NCBI GenBank assembly: GCA_026545765.1 | Contig: CM048842.1 | Span: forward strand, 68,982,371 to 69,046,370 | Source: Plantago major | Lineage: Eukaryota > Streptophyta > Magnoliopsida > Lamiales > Plantaginaceae | Reading direction: 5' to 3' | Length of the DNA stretch: 64,000 bases | In this document: positions 61,991 through 64,000 of the stretch, one piece after another | Numbering within the stretch: position 1 is the stretch's first letter | How the letters are laid out: every line of letters begins with the position of its first letter | The notes under the pieces: model-generated | The model's database searches: none | Told to the model about the DNA's origin: nothing | What the model saw: the letters and a program-made list of their open reading frames with translations, nothing else | Made by a program: the position numbers and the translations under genes

Positions 61991-63595
61991 TCTCGTGACA
62001 GCTACATAAAGAACTCCCGCCTCTGGTCTATCGGAATGAATATCAGGAGTCTTGGGTTTCTTATTTTCTCCAATCACCAAACTAGTCTCCTTTCTTTTTC
62101 CTCCTGCCATTCGATTTTTGGGCCCAGCTTTGCGTAGTCTAGTTGGATTAAGAGCAGGTCGACCGCGCTTACGGACATTCTTTACATTTATAATGGGTTG
62201 GGCTGCAGTGATAGGTAATGGCTGTATTGAGTTAGGCTCAGACGTGTGTGGGTTGGTGTTGAGCTTGTGAAGTGTTGATGTGGATACAAAAACAAAAGAT
62301 GGTAGTTGGGCTGACAAATTGGGCCACATAGGAGTTTTATAATTAGGACCATTATTAGGATGTAGAATGGAATTAGATGGATCATTAACAACGGTTACTG
62401 AGTGAATCCAACATAATTTGGTCCTTGGTAACAGAAAGGCTATTTTTAGCTGTGTTGAAAAGGTATAATGGCTGTAGAAAATGTACCCAAATTAATGGTC
62501 AACTCACCTTGAACATTCCCTGACCGTTTCCAGCTATTCCCCATATTCACCCCATTTGATGAAGATCCCACAAATGACGCATTCATATCTCGTAACTCCT
62601 CATTTGCAGCCAAAAAAATCAAAATAGACTCCTTGCCTTTACCAGAAATCGTAACTCCACTTGGTGATTTTCCAGAAATATCCCTACCAATACCCATGCT
62701 GCTTCGACTACCAGAAACCGCATTTGTGTCTCGACTGACGAAAACACGTCTTTGCTCCGCACGAACCCCTCCTATGTACCTGTTATCAAGTTTTGCACGC
62801 AACCAGTCACCGTATGGCAATTTTGACTCATCAATACGATCTGATTCCCCAAACAAGTCCGGACATGACGAGCAATCCTTAACTAAATGCCCCATGACAC
62901 CACAATTGTAACATAAATTAGGAAGACGTTCGTATGCCAATGTGACCTGAATAATCTTCTTCTGAGGTCCTTCAACAGTCAAAACCAGAAGTAAAGGCTT
63001 GACAACATCAATAGTAACCCGAATCCTGAGGATAGTGCCCTTATTATCTTCACCATCGAAAGAAACAAAAGTTCCAATCGAATTACCAATGAACTCTGCC
63101 ATACCTCCATGGATGAACGAAAAATGGTAAGCCAGTGACTTGCACGTGAAAATCACAAACATCCAAATTCACTGATTCCGGATTTTCACCCCCACCAATG
63201 GTACGAAGAATTACCAAGTTCCGATCAAAAGCATACGGTCCTTTCTAGATTACCCGCTTCCTATCAAGATCATTTTCAAACTGAAATAAGAATCGATCAG
63301 ACCTAATCTTCTTGACCGTGACACCCCTAGCCGGATTCCAACTGTTCACCATAGTCCGCTCAAAAGCATCTAAATGAATTTGTCGACGTGAGAGTACCCG
63401 TCCCACCAGACATCTGTCGAAATTACCCTGACTAGTCTGCCAGAGTTCATCCGGCATCTTAACAAAATGCTCTTCATCCAGGGTCAATTGCAACTGTCGA
63501 CCTAAACCCTTGAGTAGATCCGAATCCATAGTACCCCGAGCTAGGAATATGATGAAGTTATACAGACTACTAGTACTAACCCGTGGCGATGCCAC
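61979..63595 (-). pseudogene. L1-type LINE, ORF1 (DUF4283-like, CCHC zinc knuckle)
   Basis: Minus-strand stretches at 63245-63595, 62446-63162 and 61979-62329 together cover ORF1. The first holds the DUF4283-type N-terminal part (from MDSDLLKGLGRQ, about 63527, to SDRFLFQFEND). The second holds a CCHC knuckle (CYNCGVMGHLVKDC, near 62868-62912) after RLPNL. The last has a basic KRGRPALNPTRLRKAG tail and runs up to the start of the endonuclease. The frame is broken near 63240 and 62440. ORF1 binds LINE RNA in the family. I could not find the 5' end or the target duplication of the LINE. Confidence 0.8.
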
Positions 63596-64000
63596 AATAT
63601 AGTAATAAATAGAAAGGAAATGATAAATAAATTAATCGAGAAAATCCATCCATATATTATGTAAAGCACAAGGGTCTATCTCAAACCACAGCCATCCTCA
63701 TTTCAGAAAGCTGACGTGTAATTTTCTGCAATTAGTAGCATTATTCCAGAAAATAAAGGTGAAGAAAGAAAAAATCTATTTCAAGTAAACCGGACACTGT
63801 TCACAGCCATATATTGGTTTATTACATTGTAAAAAATGTCAAAATATTGGTTTATTACATTGAAAAAAATATGTCAAAATCCCAATCTCGGAATTAGTGA
63901 AGGCAAAAATCTGTCAAAATCTCCCAATGCATGCCATGCCTGCAAAACAGAAATTTTAACATAATTTAGGACTTTAATTATTGCACATGATGAAATTATG
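63596..64000. other. LINE 5' flank or leader, non-coding
   Basis: AT-rich DNA without coding signal. A 33-base phrase (ATATTGGTTTATTACATTG... ending ATGTCAAAAT) is repeated in tandem at about 63811-63878. The LINE 5' end probably lies in or just before this stretch. Confidence 0.4.

Overview
The window is nuclear DNA of a flowering plant, probably a eudicot. It is AT-rich, has a spliced plant-type TAF15 gene, and most of the rest is transposable elements of plant families. Species cannot be told from the sequence. The only gene I am confident belongs to the host is a TAF15-like RNA-binding protein gene on the minus strand (coding exons between 6111 and 10780, seven coding exons, predicted 386 residues). 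A second gene-like unit on the plus strand (13642-15961) is a hAT-family transposase with a 5' leader and introns, but its frame is broken twice.

Layout. 1-2202: the 5' end of a broken Ty3/gypsy element on the minus strand, running off the left edge. 2203-6110: gene-poor DNA with one terminal-inverted-repeat element (3574-4418). 6111-11270: TAF15. 11271-22132: small elements and relics (SINE-like piece, hAT transposase, hAT-like ends, a GATTC-bearing MITE, a large inverted-repeat element). 22133-36541: a complete-looking but broken Ty3/gypsy element of the Tat lineage with 0.93-0.95 kb LTRs, target duplication GGTGC, a double RNase H, and an antisense gene region with its own TATA box. 36547-37550: non-coding remnant.

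37551 to about 63600 is one nest of insertions in an L1-type LINE on the minus strand. The LINE was cut by (i) a solo LTR at 59587-60962 and (ii) a long LTR element, here called X (40471-59418, target duplication ATTTG). X was itself hit by a solo LTR of its own family (43649-45295, CTCCC) and by a Ty1/copia element, here called Y (49359-58083, GACAC). Y carries another solo LTR of the X family in the opposite direction (52302-54012, TAGTC/TAGAC). The order of insertion can be read directly: LINE, then X, then Y, then the solo LTR in Y.

The least familiar content is the inside of X. Once Y and the solo LTR are set aside, it has no recognisable gag or pol. It holds several minus-strand open stretches that I cannot assign to any family (acidic, coiled-coil and poly-glutamate proteins), including a set of short exon-like modules that look duplicated. 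This is the best candidate for something undescribed, but function is unknown and the element is a fossil.
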